In this document: positions 44,340-52,710 of the stretch, one piece after another | Numbering within the stretch: the first letter of the stretch is position 1 | How the letters are laid out: every line of letters begins with the position of its first letter | NCBI RefSeq assembly: GCF_000373265.1 | Contig: NZ_KB890768.1 | Coordinates: forward strand, 1-64,000 | Length of the DNA stretch: 64,000 nt | From: Pontibacter roseus DSM 17521 | GTDB taxonomy: Bacteria > Bacteroidota > Bacteroidia > Cytophagales > Hymenobacteraceae | Direction: 5' to 3' | Program-made: the position numbers and the translations under genes | Notes under the pieces: model-generated | Seen by the model: the letters and a program-made list of their open reading frames with translations, nothing else | Told to the model about the DNA's origin: nothing | The model's database searches: none

Positions 44340-46700
44340 TTATACCCCCTTTACTAATTTCCTGATTTTACCTCCCAAACCTGTAGTACCCTCCTCATAA
44401 TAATTGCCGTAGCCATAACCGTAGCCATAGGAGTAACCATAACTGTTGGACTTTTTAGCGTCATTCAAGACAATCATAGGGTGTTTGAGTTTCCGGCTCT
44501 TGTACAAATCATCAATAATTTGAAGTTGCTTTTTATGGGTATAATTATAGCGTACAATGTACAAGCTTGAGTCGATATAAGGCGCCAGGGCTAGTGTGTC
44601 TGCTACCTGCCCGATTGGTGAAGAGTCAATAATGATATAATCAAAAGTAGCCTTCAATTCCTGAATCAGGATACCAATTTTAGGTAGAAGCATAAGCTCA
44701 GCAGGATTAGGCGGTATAGGGCCTGAGCCAATGATGGCTAAATCTAACATCTGAGGAGCAAATTGAATCATATCTTCGATTTGCACATTGTCTGAAATCA
44801 GGTAATTTGTAATACCTATATTGTTGGGCAAATTCACCCCTTGTGTAAGTTTTGGTTTACGTAAGTCAAATCCTAGCACAACCACTTTTTTGCCCGTCAT
44901 CATCAAGCTAGCAGCTAAGTTCAGGCTGAAGAAGGTCTTTCCTTCGCCACTCATGCTAGAGGTTACCAAGATTACTTTATTTTCTTTGCCCCCTGCCGCG
45001 AATTGTAGATTAGCACGTAATAACCGGAAAAGCTCGGCGCTAGAACTACGACTTTCCTGACTGATAACCAACATTTGGTTTGAATCATTATGCCCGATTT
45101 CACCCAAAATTGGAGTGGGAGTTGCCTTCTCTACTTCCCGTACTTCCTGGATTGTATCGTTCAGCATATCGCGCAGGAAAATGCCTCCAAAAGGCAAAGC
45201 CAGGCCAGCTAGCAATGCTATCAAGTAAATATTTGTAGCCTGTGGTTCAATAGGGTTACCACTGGCAGCTGCCGGATCGATAATGCGAGAATTAGATGGA
45301 GTGATGGCTTGAGAGAGGGCTGCTTCTTCTCTTTTTTGGAGGAGGTAAAGATATAAGCCTTCTTTTATGCCTTGCTGTCGACTGATGTCGGTCAGTTCGC
45401 GCTGCATGGAAGGCACCTGCCGCACTTGTGACTCGAATTGCCTAGCATTAGCTTGAAGATTACGGCGTACAACAAGAAGCCCTGCACGTATATTGCGTAT
45501 ATTCTCCAGAATATTCAATCGAAGAATTTCCAGCTGCTCATTGACATTGCGTAGTACCGGGTTGCTATCAGTAACAGAGCGGCCCAAGCGGCGGCGCTGG
45601 TTTTGAAGGTCATTAAAATTAGAAATCAATCCGCCCAAGGTTGGATCGGCTATGTCAAGACTGGTAGGAACCAGTTCATATCTATTTTCCTCTTTCTGAA
45701 GGTAAGATTCTATCGTTTTCAGAATCTCAAGCTTTATCTCGTTCTCAGTTATTTGCTGGTTATATTCATGTGCCGTATTTTGGTAAATACCACCACTGGC
45801 ACTTGGGTCTATCAATTTGTTGTCTTGCAGGTAACGCTCTACGTCCTTTTCCACATCGGTGAGTTCCCGAGTTAGGTACACCAGACGATCATCGATAAAC
45901 TGAATTGTTTTAGTCACTGCTAAGTTCTTTTCGCTGATAGTCTCACGATTGTAGACATCAATTAGCTTATTCAATATGTCTTTTCCTTTCGCGGGTACAG
46001 GATCTGTCAAATTTAGCTCCATGACAGTAGCATACTCGTTTACACTCTTTACGCCTAGCTTATTGCTATAACTGGTTGCCATTCTACTCAAATCATTGAA
46101 ACGCACGAGCACACGGCGTCCTGTGTCATTTGTAATATCTGAATCGGCTACAATAGTGAAAATGCCGTACTTCTTATGGATTTGTTTACCAAATTTATGT
46201 GTAGATACCTTGTTCTCACCTTCCCAAATACTGAATGTATTATTGTCCTCTACTTCTACTACAAAGCTACGCCCCAAGCCAGCTGAGTCAAGTTCAGCAA
46301 TAACTGCCTTAATTGGACTACGACCACCATAAAGTTCGGGTGATTTAATGCGCCCTTCTCCAAAATATGACACTTGCATCCCTAACTCACTTAACACCCG
46401 CTCCATTAATCCTTTGGATTTGATAACGAGCACTTCGTTGGAAAATGACTTATTAGCATTCAGAAGCGCCATATCAGCAAACACACCGCTATTCGCTAAG
46501 TCTGCCCCACTTTCGTCTTTTATAAGAATGGTTGCTTTGATGCTGTAGACAGGTGTGGAATATCGTAAATAAAGATGGGCAGCCGTTAACGCCAAGGCTA
46601 CTCCTAACACAAAGAGGTACCAGTAGCTAAGATATCGCATTACCAGACCCTTTATATCGAGGGAATCATTGTTTTCTTCCTGAAAGTCAAGTTCGGACAT
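44340..46700 (-). CDS. wzc: Wzc-type polysaccharide co-polymerase / tyrosine autokinase
   Basis: This 786-aa inner-membrane protein has an N-terminal Wzz domain with a transmembrane segment near residue 32 (YWYLFVLGVALALTAAHLYL), a long coiled-coil periplasmic region, a second membrane segment (~500), and a cytoplasmic BY-kinase domain. The kinase has Walker A SMSGEGKT (~590), Walker A' VVVLGFDLRKP, and Walker B DYIIIDSSP. The C-terminus has a Tyr cluster, SYGYSYGYGYGYGNYY, for autophosphorylation. It controls chain length and export with the Wza lipoprotein encoded 21 nt upstream. Confidence 0.95.
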   Translation of the reverse strand: MSELDFQEENNDSLDIKGLVMRYLSYWYLFVLGVALALTAAHLYLRYSTPVYSIKATILIKDESGADLANSGVFADMALLNANKSFSNEVLVIKSKGLMERVLSELGMQVSYFGEGRIKSPELYGGRSPIKAVIAELDSAGLGRSFVVEVEDNNTFSIWEGENKVSTHKFGKQIHKKYGIFTIVADSDITNDTGRRVLVRFNDLSRMATSYSNKLGVKSVNEYATVMELNLTDPVPAKGKDILNKLIDVYNRETISEKNLAVTKTIQFIDDRLVYLTRELTDVEKDVERYLQDNKLIDPSASGGIYQNTAHEYNQQITENEIKLEILKTIESYLQKEENRYELVPTSLDIADPTLGGLISNFNDLQNQRRRLGRSVTDSNPVLRNVNEQLEILRLNILENIRNIRAGLLVVRRNLQANARQFESQVRQVPSMQRELTDISRQQGIKEGLYLYLLQKREEAALSQAITPSNSRIIDPAAASGNPIEPQATNIYLIALLAGLALPFGGIFLRDMLNDTIQEVREVEKATPTPILGEIGHNDSNQMLVISQESRSSSAELFRLLRANLQFAAGGKENKVILVTSSMSGEGKTFFSLNLAASLMMTGKKVVVLGFDLRKPKLTQGVNLPNNIGITNYLISDNVQIEDMIQFAPQMLDLAIIGSGPIPPNPAELMLLPKIGILIQELKATFDYIIIDSSPIGQVADTLALAPYIDSSLYIVRYNYTHKKQLQIIDDLYKSRKLKHPMIVLNDAKKSNSYGYSYGYGYGYGNYYEEGTTGLGGKIRKLVKGV

Positions 46701-46721
46701 AATGGGTAAAGGAAGCGTTTA

Positions 46722-47510
46722 CTATTTTAACAATTGATACAATACAAAGGCAGACGAGACTAAACCAGCAGCAAAGCCCCAGTTACGTCGAATGAAGCTG
46801 GTGCCTGTTACTTTGGCTTTATCCGGCTCCACATATACAATATCGTTCTGCTGCAGGTAGAAATAAGGGGAATACATAGTTTCTTTGTTGTTCAGGTTCA
46901 GGCGAGCCATCGTTCGCACACCTTCTGCTTCGCGGATAACCAAGACATTATTCATTTTGCCATAGATGGAGATACCACCAGCCATAGCAATACCCTCAAG
47001 CAGATTTACTTCCTCATTATCGGCAGGCACTTCTACTACACTTGGCCCAGTTTCACCCATCATAGTGAATCGAAAATTCTGAAGTCTTACCTTCACAATA
47101 GGGTCCTGGACATACTCGCGAACCTTCAACACAACTGAATCACGAACTTGTTCCGTAGTCAGGCCATTCACTAACATATTTCCGATTACTGGAAAATCAA
47201 TGGAGCCTCGTGTGTCTACCAAATACCCTTCATTTTGATTCCCCTGTTGCCGCATCATCTGACCACCTCCTCCGGCTCCCTCCTCCATAACAATGCCACG
47301 GTTAAAGAGCATATTTGTCTCTGGGTTAGGAGTAAGTACCTCAATGGCCAGCAAATCGCCAGGCCTGATGGTAAGGCGCTTGGGAGCTACTTCCTCTGTT
47401 ATGAGAGCTTCTTGTTCTAAATCGCTAAAGTATACGATATTCCGGGTGCGGAGGGAGCTGCAGGAGGCGAAGAATAACAGGCTCAAAAAGAGCACTAATT
47501 TGATTTTCAT
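46722..47510 (-). CDS. wza: Wza-like polysaccharide export lipoprotein
   Basis: This 262-aa outer-membrane OPX protein has a lipoprotein signal ending FFASC (Cys17). Its Poly_export domain has LTIRPGDLLAIEVLTPNPETN and a SLBB region with GMAGGISIYGK-like sequence near residue 170-190, and the C-terminus has a hydrophobic segment (WGFAAGLVSSAFVLYQLL). The C-terminal helix could cross the outer membrane. I start it at 47510, where the lipoprotein signal begins; an upstream ATG at 47525 adds five residues. It is the first gene of the long locus. Confidence 0.93.
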   Translation of the reverse strand: MKIKLVLFLSLLFFASCSSLRTRNIVYFSDLEQEALITEEVAPKRLTIRPGDLLAIEVLTPNPETNMLFNRGIVMEEGAGGGGQMMRQQGNQNEGYLVDTRGSIDFPVIGNMLVNGLTTEQVRDSVVLKVREYVQDPIVKVRLQNFRFTMMGETGPSVVEVPADNEEVNLLEGIAMAGGISIYGKMNNVLVIREAEGVRTMARLNLNNKETMYSPYFYLQQNDIVYVEPDKAKVTGTSFIRRNWGFAAGLVSSAFVLYQLLK

Positions 47511-48024
47511 ATCAGGTATATACAATCGGCTTTATGAAATAACCATAAAACATCAATCAGACACTTTCGGGCAACTACGCGTGGTTGCTAGCTTGCAAAA
47601 TTAATTAAAAAGATTTCATAAACATCTATTTCATGTGATAACTATTAAAATAGCTTGTTTGTCACCTGCCAACGTTAATTAGAAATAGAAATTGCTAAAG
47701 ATTCAGATTTGTAGGACTAAATATTTACTACACCTTATTCAACTCAATTAAAGCATTAGTGATATTTTGACTACCCATGTGATGTATGCTTAAGAGAAAC
47801 TATATAATTGGGAGGTTTAGGTTCCTAATTTTGAATATCTGTCGCACATCTGCTTACATTTAACAAGTTTCTCACATTGAGGCGCACTACCCCCAGCTGC
47901 GTCATCTCTCTTTGGCCCAAGCCTTAAGAATACCGGAATGACAGCGAGAAGAAACTTCTCTAAGACTTGCATTCCTAACAATTTTATAACTTGCATTATA
48001 ACTTTTTACACAGCAACATCAACC
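47511..48024. other. divergent promoter region between wza and the flavin reductase-like gene
   Basis: This 514-bp AT-rich region separates two divergent genes and should hold both promoters. A -7-like box for wza is at 47596-47603, and a near-perfect palindrome CAACTACGCGTGGTTG lies at 47573-47588 in the wza leader. Nothing else is recognised; in particular I see no UpxY/NusG-type gene and no RNA fold. Confidence 0.5.
47596..47603 (-). promoter_or_regulatory. predicted -7 box for the polysaccharide locus (wza)
   Basis: TAATTTTG on the minus strand fits TAnnTTTG, about 85 nt before the wza ATG. The -33 region (TTTA) is a weak match. Confidence 0.35.
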
Positions 48025-48924
48025 ATGAAAACAATAAACCCTAAGGAATCTAAGACTGCTGAAGTACATGCTCTGCTGCTCGGGGCTATAGCACCACGCC
48101 CTATCGCCTTTGCCAGCACGTTGGATGAAGCTGGCAATGTGAACCTTAGTCCGTTCAGCTTCTTCAACGTGTTTAGTGCTAAGCCTCCTATTGTGGTCTT
48201 TTCTCCTGCCAGACGGGTTCGAGACAATACAGGCAAGCATACGTTGGAAAATGTAATCAACACCAGAGAGGTAGTTATCAATATAGCCAATTATGACATT
48301 GTAGAGCAGATGTCGCTGGCCAGCACAGAGTATGATTTGGGAATAAATGAGTTTATTAAGTCTGGCCTGACGCCAGAGGCGTCTGCATTGGTAGAGGCCC
48401 CACGTGTGAAAGAGGCGCCAGTGGCATTTGAATGTCGGGTAAATGACGTTATCAGTTTGGGACCAGAAGGAGGTGCTGGCAATCTGGTTATCTGTGAGGT
48501 GCTACTGATTCACGTGGATGAGAACATCTTAGACGAGGAGGGTAAAATCAGCCCGTTCAAACTGGATGCTGTGGCCCGTATGGGTGGCGACTATTACCTC
48601 AGGGCAAACGGTGAGGCCATCTTTGAACTGCCGAAGCCGATTCGGAACAAGGGTATAGGCGTAGACCAACTGCCTGAGCATATTCGCAACAGCAGCGTGT
48701 TGAGTGGCAATAACTTAGCGCGGCTAGGGAATACAGAGGCAATCCCAACAACTGAAGAGGTAGAGGCTTTTAAATCGGGCTCATTAGCTGCCTATACCCT
48801 GAACAGGTATAGCCATGATAAGGCTCGGTTGCGCCAGGAGTTGGAATTACTGGGAAAGAAACTTTTGGAAGACAATCAGGTACAAGAGGCTTGGAAGGTG
48901 CTGCTGCTAAGCGGGCAGGTTTAG
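48025..48924 (+). CDS. flavin reductase family (FMN-binding split barrel) protein
   Basis: This 299-aa protein has the split-barrel FMN-binding fold of the DIM6/NTAB family. Motifs are GAIAPRPIAFASTLDEAGNVN, with the flavin-binding RPIAxxxT segment near residue 24-35, NLSPFSFFNVFSAKPP, and VINIANYDIVEQM. A C-terminal extension (residues ~220-299) is helical and also carries an RYSHDKARLRQELE segment. I start it at 48025; an upstream in-frame ATG at 47938 adds 29 residues unlike the family. It is a single gene; the electron donor or substrate is unknown. Confidence 0.88.
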   Translation: MKTINPKESKTAEVHALLLGAIAPRPIAFASTLDEAGNVNLSPFSFFNVFSAKPPIVVFSPARRVRDNTGKHTLENVINTREVVINIANYDIVEQMSLASTEYDLGINEFIKSGLTPEASALVEAPRVKEAPVAFECRVNDVISLGPEGGAGNLVICEVLLIHVDENILDEEGKISPFKLDAVARMGGDYYLRANGEAIFELPKPIRNKGIGVDQLPEHIRNSSVLSGNNLARLGNTEAIPTTEEVEAFKSGSLAAYTLNRYSHDKARLRQELELLGKKLLEDNQVQEAWKVLLLSGQV

Positions 48925-49007
48925 GAATAGGTAGTCTTTGCCGAATTAAGGATTTCAGAATCTGAACAATTCGATGATTTTCTTTAGAATGCTCTTATCA
49001 ATAATAA

Positions 49008-49050
49008 TTGGGTTGTAGTAGCTTCAAAAACTGAGACTGCTACAACCCAA
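49008..49050. terminator. terminator between convergent flavin reductase and DUF6503-like genes
   Basis: A 14-bp stem with one G-U pair (TTGGGTTGTAGTAG with CTGCTACAACCCAA) encloses a loop of about 15 nt. A-rich and T-rich flanks allow function in either direction. The genes on both sides point toward it. Confidence 0.7.
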
Positions 49051-49087
49051 ATCCATTCTAGAACTTCAATTTGTTTGAGTTTCTTAC

Positions 49088-49861
49088 TTATTGGCTCTCC
49101 AACTCAGAAAGCCCCCTCACCTCCACTTCTTCCAGCACAATATCCGACACTTTTTCTAGACTTCCTGCCTCTAAGGCTTCATCATACCGCTCCAGCGGCA
49201 AAGTCTCTTTAGAGGTGTAGTTCATGTAATCCTGGAAGCGGATGCCGCCGATAGCACGAGGATTGATAGCTTCACGGAAGCGGGTTCCGCCGCCGTCCTC
49301 CTGAAAGGAGTAGGCCAAGTAGTCCATGGTGTGGCGCTGCTGGTGGAACCAGTAAACGTATACATCCTGGTAGCCCTCGCCACCGCCTTCCTGTGCAAAC
49401 GTCACGTTCACTTTGTGATAAGGCTCTCCTTTTACTCTAGCCTCCCCAATGTATTCCTTCTGGACGGCCGCATCGTTCAGGAAGTAGGGCAACAGGGCAA
49501 AGTATATCACGGAGTTAACCGAAGCGGAGTAGGCCTTTTGCTTTTCCTCAGGAAGCTGCACCTCCACTTCGTCTACAGTTCGGGTGAAGCCGCTGTTTCG
49601 CAGTACGTCATGCACCCGCTGGCCAGTGGAGTCGGTGAAGGTGCGACTGTACACAAAAGCACCATTATCCCGGAGCGCTCTATATTGCCGGTCCCGCAGT
49701 TTGAATGTCACTATACCTTGCTCATACCTGTTGCCTCCATGCGCCTCAATGGCCGCATCTACGATTTGCTGCGCATTGTGCTGCTGATCTGACTGGCAGG
49801 AAGTGAGGGTAAGGAGCAGTACAAACAGGTATAGCAAAACAGATTTTTGGTGGGTGCGCAT
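49088..49861 (-). CDS. DUF6503-like lipoprotein
   Basis: This 257-aa protein has a lipoprotein signal (LLLTLTSCQSD, Cys ~22). QQIVDAAIEAHGGNRYEQGIVTFKLRDRQY is a LolA-like opening that I associate with the DUF6503 family of Bacteroidota outer-membrane lipoproteins. The rest has paired beta strands such as DVYVYWFHQQRHTMDYLAYSF. I start it at 49861 (MRTHQKS), not at 49888. Function is unknown; a role in outer-membrane lipid or lipoprotein handling is only suggested by the LolA-like fold. Confidence 0.72.
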   Translation of the reverse strand: MRTHQKSVLLYLFVLLLTLTSCQSDQQHNAQQIVDAAIEAHGGNRYEQGIVTFKLRDRQYRALRDNGAFVYSRTFTDSTGQRVHDVLRNSGFTRTVDEVEVQLPEEKQKAYSASVNSVIYFALLPYFLNDAAVQKEYIGEARVKGEPYHKVNVTFAQEGGGEGYQDVYVYWFHQQRHTMDYLAYSFQEDGGGTRFREAINPRAIGGIRFQDYMNYTSKETLPLERYDEALEAGSLEKVSDIVLEEVEVRGLSELESQ

Positions 49862-50231
49862 GTTGTCAAGGCTTGATGTTGAGGGCAATTTACAAAATGA
49901 AAGGGTAAGGTTGTGCTCTTGTATGTTCTTGCATACAACAGCAGCTTATATCTTCTGCATTTCCAAATTCTCCCCTATCCTTCCTTGTCCATCAAAAAGG
50001 GACTCTACCCTCAAGTGGGGAGTTCTCAGCCACTGCCACTGAATCGTGATGTACAGTTCGGAATATTTGGTCTCAGACCTGCAAACAGCATGCTGGCCTA
50101 CAGGTATAGCTGCTGCTACACAGGACGCTCCCGAATTGAAGAGCCTGAAGAGATATGGTCTTTTATTGCCTTCTCAATACTGCGGGTTACTCCTGGTATC
50201 CGAAATGACAGACTCTACTATACCTATTAAA
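49862..50231. other. gap with possible degenerate repeat sequence
   Basis: No gene is supported. ACCCTCAAGTGGGGAG near 50010 resembles the CCCCTCAAGGGGAG block of the composite repeats at both ends of the window, and CCGAAATGACAGACTC near 50202 distantly resembles their arms. These could be eroded repeat fragments. The DUF6503-like gene promoter must also lie here. Confidence 0.35.
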
Positions 50232-50268
50232 ACGAAAACCGCCCCGCACCTGAAGACAGGCACGGAGC
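50232..50268 (-). terminator. terminator of the first yceI gene
   Basis: On the minus strand CCGCTCCGTGCCT pairs with AGGTGCGGGGCGG (13 bp including G-U pairs) around a short loop, followed by TTTTCGTTTT. It follows the yceI stop by about 30 nt. Confidence 0.8.
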
Positions 50269-50296
50269 GGAATTCGAAAACTACACTTGAAAAATG

Positions 50297-50965
50297 TTAC
50301 TGCTTCGCAGTGATATCCAGCGAAACGATGAAATTATCGTCAATCACGTTGTCGCCGAGGTCGCTGAAGAAACTCTTAGAACCATAACGCACGTCATACT
50401 TCGCACGGTCAACAGTCACGTCTGCTTTGGCAGTGGCTACGCCATTCTCAACGGTAACAGTTGCCGGAAAGCTAACCGGGTTGGTTTTGCCTTTGATGGT
50501 CAAATCGCCTTCCACGTTGTAGTTCGGCTGACCAGCTGCGGCATTGGCAATCGGGCTTACGCTATTGATTTTGAAAGTGGCTGTTGGGTGCTGCTCCACG
50601 CCAAAGAAGTCGTCAGACTTCAAGTGCCCTACCAGCTTGCCATTGTCTTCAGCGCTTGTGATGTCGGTGTTGGTGATAGAAGCCATGTCAATAGTAAACT
50701 CGCCGCCTACCACGGCATCGTTCGCCACCAGCAGTTCACCGCCCTGCATACTGATATTGCCAGAGTGCTCGCCGCCAATCTTTTTGCCATTCCAGGTCAG
50801 GTTGCTCTCAGCAGGTACTACTGCATAGGCCTCGCCTCCGTCAGAAGCCAGTGCCTCAGTAGTCACTGCGTTGTTTTCAGCAGTCGCAGTGGTGGAAGTA
50901 TTGTCGCCGCAGGCTGTGAATAAAAGCGTTGCCGCCATAGAAGCCAAGATTGCTGTCTTTTTCAT
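50297..50965 (-). CDS. YceI family lipoprotein
   Basis: This 222-aa protein has a lipoprotein signal (TLLFTACGDN, Cys19) and a YceI lipocalin-like domain from about residue 47. Typical features are VPAESNLTWNGKKIGGEHSG, KLVGHLKSDDFFGVEQHPTATF, and VEGDLTIKGKTNPVSFPATV. YceI proteins bind polyisoprenoids in the periplasm. It is paralogous to the protein encoded at 51231-51881, sharing the SDDFFGVE and TIKG-TNPV segments. It is preceded by its own promoter with a MarR-type operator. Confidence 0.92.
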   Translation of the reverse strand: MKKTAILASMAATLLFTACGDNTSTTATAENNAVTTEALASDGGEAYAVVPAESNLTWNGKKIGGEHSGNISMQGGELLVANDAVVGGEFTIDMASITNTDITSAEDNGKLVGHLKSDDFFGVEQHPTATFKINSVSPIANAAAGQPNYNVEGDLTIKGKTNPVSFPATVTVENGVATAKADVTVDRAKYDVRYGSKSFFSDLGDNVIDDNFIVSLDITAKQ

Positions 50966-51061
50966 GTTGCTTAATTATAGTGTTGATTTAAATTAGAGTT
51001 CTCCAGGAGAATTCATGCACCTTTTTACGAGCTTCTGATTCTTCCTTTCAGTATTGTCGCA

Positions 51062-51095
51062 CAAATTTAATGTATATACAACTAATGTACAAACA
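51062..51095 (-). promoter_or_regulatory. promoter with MarR-type operator, yceI (50297-50965)
   Basis: On the minus strand TTTG (51090-51093), a 20-nt spacer and TAAATTTG (51062-51069) form a full Bacteroidota promoter. The spacer is covered by a 26-nt element (51070-51095) that matches the element before marR at 22 of 26 positions and contains TGTACATTA and TATATACA half-sites. Binding there would block RNA polymerase. Confidence 0.68.
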
Positions 51096-51172
51096 CGTTT
51101 AAAACTTTTTTAAGTTCCTTGGGGAAGTAACAAATATTAAGTTTCGAATTCTGCCAATCCGGATATGGGTAA

Positions 51173-51206
51173 ATAAAAAGCCCCCTCCTGTATGAAGGAG
51201 AGGGCA
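51173..51206 (-). terminator. terminator of the marR-yceI operon
   Basis: GCCCTCTCCT pairs with AGGAGGGGGC with G-U pairs, around a 6-nt loop. On the minus strand it runs into TTTTTATT. It lies 25 nt past the second yceI stop. Confidence 0.82.
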
Positions 51207-51230
51207 GAGGGAAAACGTTATTGCTATACC

Positions 51231-51881
51231 TTACTGCTTAGCGGTCACGTTCAGGCTAACGGTGAAATCGTCGTAAATTGCTTTGTCGCCCAGGTTCTCA
51301 AAGAAGTTGCTGGAGCGGTAGCGGATGTCGTACTTGGTACGGTCAACAGTCACATCGGCCTTGGCAGTGGCTATACCGTTTTTCACAGTAATGGTAGCCG
51401 GGAAAGTAACGGGGTTGGTGATGCCCTTGATGGTCAGGTTGCCCTTAACGTTATAGTTAGGCTGTCCGGCTGCCGCTTTGGCGATAGGCGTTAGCTCAGT
51501 CACGTTGAAAGTAGCTGTAGGATGTTTTTCTACGCCGAAGAAGTCGTCCGACTTCAAGTGGCCTACCAGCTTGCCATTCATTCCTTCGTCTTTGACATCA
51601 GAGCAGGAGATGGAGGTCATATCGATAACGAAAGTGCCGCCTGTCACTTTGTTTTTGTCCACATTCAGTTGGCCGCTTTTCAGAGCGATGTCGCCCATGT
51701 GCTCGCCAGTCATCTTTTTGGCATGCCATTTCACTTCGCTTTTGGAAGTCTCTACGGTATAGGTGCGGCCTTTGGCAGGCGCCGTCACCTCTGTAGCAGC
51801 GGTTGGTTGGGTCTTGGTGCCGGTAAAGGCAGTCAGCATCAGCGCGGCGGCGAATGAAGCCAGAATAGCAGTCTTCTTCAT
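51231..51881 (-). CDS. YceI family periplasmic protein
   Basis: This 216-aa protein has a signal peptide (residues ~1-22, LTAFTGTKT) without a clear lipobox, followed by a YceI domain (TYTVETSKSEVKWHAKK, KLVGHLKSDDFFGVEKHPTATF, VKGNLTIKGITNPVTFPATI). The start is at 51881, where the signal peptide begins. It is a paralogue of the lipoprotein at 50297-50965. It follows marR by 43 nt and is probably co-transcribed with it. YceI proteins bind polyisoprenoid lipids; the ligand here is unknown. Confidence 0.92.
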   Translation of the reverse strand: MKKTAILASFAAALMLTAFTGTKTQPTAATEVTAPAKGRTYTVETSKSEVKWHAKKMTGEHMGDIALKSGQLNVDKNKVTGGTFVIDMTSISCSDVKDEGMNGKLVGHLKSDDFFGVEKHPTATFNVTELTPIAKAAAGQPNYNVKGNLTIKGITNPVTFPATITVKNGIATAKADVTVDRTKYDIRYRSSNFFENLGDKAIYDDFTVSLNVTAKQ

Positions 51882-51924
51882 GGTTGGTTTGATTATCTTT
51901 TTATTTAGGTTGCAATATATAGAA

Positions 51925-52374
51925 TTATTCCCTGATTTTGTCAAGCAGCAGGCTCAGTTGCTCCGCCTCTTCTTCTGTGAGGCGCGTGATGCCTGTCCCT
52001 TTACCCCCCTCTAGTTCATCCATCTGCTGGAGCAGGTCCAGGCCTTTCTGCGAAATTAACACATCAACAGTCCTTCTGTCGTTCGGGCACTGCTTGCGAG
52101 TCACCAGTTCCTTGGCCACCAGCTTATCTACAATGCGGGAGGCGTTGGAGGTTTTGTCAAGCATACGCTCTATGAGCATACTAACTGTAGCGGGTTCCGG
52201 ATATTGCCCACGCAGGATACGCAGGATGTTGTATTGGGGCAGCGTCACCCCGAATGGCTTGAACTGCGCGCTTTGCTCCTGCTGCACCCAACCCGAAGTA
52301 TACACTAAGTTGATGTACGCCTTCTGGTATGGATTCTTGAATGTATTTTGCTTTATCTCTTCTTCTATTCTCAT
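51925..52374 (-). CDS. MarR family transcriptional regulator
   Basis: This 149-aa winged-helix protein has the MarR plan: dimer helices at both ends, the recognition region PATVSMLIERMLDKTSNASRIVDKL (residues ~65-90), and a wing with KQCPNDRRTVDVLISQKG. I start it at 52374 (MRIEEEIKQ); an earlier in-frame ATG at 52434 lies within the promoter. It is the first gene of the marR-yceI unit. An operator in its own promoter and a similar one before the other yceI gene suggest autoregulation and control of both yceI genes. Confidence 0.9.
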   Translation of the reverse strand: MRIEEEIKQNTFKNPYQKAYINLVYTSGWVQQEQSAQFKPFGVTLPQYNILRILRGQYPEPATVSMLIERMLDKTSNASRIVDKLVAKELVTRKQCPNDRRTVDVLISQKGLDLLQQMDELEGGKGTGITRLTEEEAEQLSLLLDKIRE

Positions 52375-52400
52375 AAATCCCCTCACAATCTGCTGTTCTG

Positions 52401-52433
52401 CAAAAATATGTACATACAGTAAATGTACAAACA
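52401..52433 (-). promoter_or_regulatory. promoter with MarR-type operator, marR-yceI operon
   Basis: On the minus strand TTTG (52428-52431), a 19-nt spacer and TATTTTTG (52401-52408) form a full Bacteroidota promoter. A 26-nt element at 52408-52433 with an inverted TGTACA-type repeat covers the spacer and -33 box. The marR ATG lies 27 nt downstream of the -7 box. Confidence 0.7.
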
Positions 52434-52710
52434 TTTTATTCAGATAGTCGCAAGAAATATTTTCTTTGTAGGTATAGCCGGACTCAAATCATTTATTTTC
52501 CTGAATGGCTCCACCCCAATGCTAAAATATTTCTGAATCTTTGCCTCCCCAATCCCTTGCAGCTATGTGGCAACCGTCTATATTTGCTAAATTTATTCTA
52601 CCTGTGCAGTAGCCTCACATGCCTGATTTGGGTTCTTTTTCAGCTTGCTGGAAGTCCACTCATATAGGCTTGGATGGCGGCACCAGGAGCAGTCTGTTAT
52701 TTTATTCCTT

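Noticed and set aside
47511..48024. UpxY-type antiterminator or flippable promoter, as in Bacteroides capsule loci
   Set aside because: No NusG-like gene precedes wza and I see no inverted repeats of the invertible-promoter type.
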